A stretch of 64,000 nucleotides of DNA, taken from contig NADL03000462.1 of the NCBI GenBank assembly GCA_002205965.3, positions 505,001 to 569,000 on the forward strand, given 5' to 3'. The stretch comes from Kappaphycus alvarezii (lineage: Eukaryota; Rhodophyta; Florideophyceae; Gigartinales; Solieriaceae). The translations under genes and the position numbers were made by a program. This document shows, piece by piece, positions 63,211 through 64,000 of the stretch. The notes under the pieces were generated by a model. It worked only from the letters and a program-made list of their open reading frames with translations. It was not told where the DNA came from and did no database searches. Numbering within the stretch: position 1 is the stretch's first letter; the number at the start of each line of letters is the position of its first letter.

Positions 63211-64000
63211 AGGAGAAGCACAACAGATAATGACTAACAAGTTGTATTACACCTTTGCGTTGAGGTTCGCTAATGACCAGTCCAAAGAGGGACAACGGTT
63301 ACGCAAGCTTGTGTTATTCGTAATCTCGAATCACGGTTCTGCTTTCCAATCTGCCATATGTCGAGATGGCACCTAGGCAGAATTGTAAACGTTGTTTGCG
63401 CTCTCTTGTGTGACGGTATGTTTCTATTTTTCAATGGGACATCGCTTGGAAACGAAACGACAATTCGATCCCATCTTTACGGACCCCTCCCAGACTGGCA
63501 CGTTTCATTCCACAACAAGGCACCTTTAAAAAGCCTTTCGGATACATGCTCCCTATCACCATAAAAGTTGACTGGGTATCAGCCATGTTATCTGTTACAG
63601 TAAATGAAACCCCTGTGCCCCCATTTTAGAAAGTGTCTGTGTCGCGCGATTGCACGATGGCGCTGGCAAAGTCGAGTTGTGGTTGTAAGGGTGGAAATAA
63701 TGTCATACCAGATGTATTTTGGTTTTCTGCAAACAAAGCCGGAACTGCTCCTATACATGGTAGGTGAACGCCCGGGGGCGGGTTTCTTTCCCATAGTCCA
63801 CCAGTCAGGAAGATGAATAGCAGGGCGTTATGAATACAATTGGCATGACAAGGTCATAATGTGAATTCTACTGTATCAACGCAAATTGAAGTAGAAATAT
63901 TCGAATAGCTGATACACCGAATGAACCTGATCCCGACGCCACACAGGTGCACTTTTCCCACCAATGCTCTGCTGTCTACATGAGAAGCAAGTCTAGTACT
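63211..64000. other. right-edge spacer
   Basis: Nothing recognised. Short frames only. Confidence 0.3.

Overview
This is a eukaryotic window made almost entirely of transposable elements. I found no host gene I would defend. The mix is a Ty1/copia and a Ty3/gypsy LTR retrotransposon, two DIRS-like tyrosine-recombinase retrotransposons, a PIF/Harbinger DNA transposon, and at least nine copies or fragments of one LINE-like family. That family has a reverse transcriptase (RT) followed by a CCHC zinc knuckle and a PD-(D/E)XK-like endonuclease. This suggests a repeat-rich, non-animal genome. A multicellular red alga of the Chondrus type is my best guess, but it comes from general knowledge and nothing here proves it.

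Layout. 1-2822 (minus): copia fossil running off the left edge. 3318-22375: a graveyard of the LINE-like family, in two lineages. Type I carries RPADI...YDITV in the nuclease; type II carries RPDI...GGTD..DVT. Copy A (3985-6272), copy B (6273-12853), a 3' fragment (13050-13897), copy D (14295-16731) and another 3' fragment (16755-17340) are type II. Copy C (7365-11729) and copy E (about 18024-22375) are type I. Copy C is nested inside copy B and has an uninterrupted 1035-codon ORF2, so it is the youngest copy. Copy D is 5'-truncated and flanked by a 23/24-bp target-site duplication, as expected of target-primed reverse transcription.

23393-31004 (minus): gypsy element with both LTRs, a 5-bp duplication (GGGTG), primer-binding site and polypurine tract. 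Between pol and the 3' LTR it carries an accessory coding region on the opposite strand. That region begins with clear similarity to the histone H3 N-terminal tail and ends with a papain-like-looking domain. I consider this the most interesting feature. Its 5' LTR is split by a 549-bp insertion flanked by a 9-bp direct repeat.

31078-35248 and 36165-39570 (plus): two DIRS-like fossils, each between direct terminal repeats. The first keeps a tyrosine recombinase; none was seen in the second. Base composition changes sharply near 39.6 kb, and about 18 kb of visibly AT-rich, ORF-poor DNA follows, holding only hairpins and small repeats. 57937-60355: Harbinger transposase and Myb-like partner in convergent orientation, both broken only by in-frame stops, with a compact cluster of five hairpins between them. 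The last 3.4 kb holds a type II 3' fragment (minus) and a tRNA-like inverted repeat.
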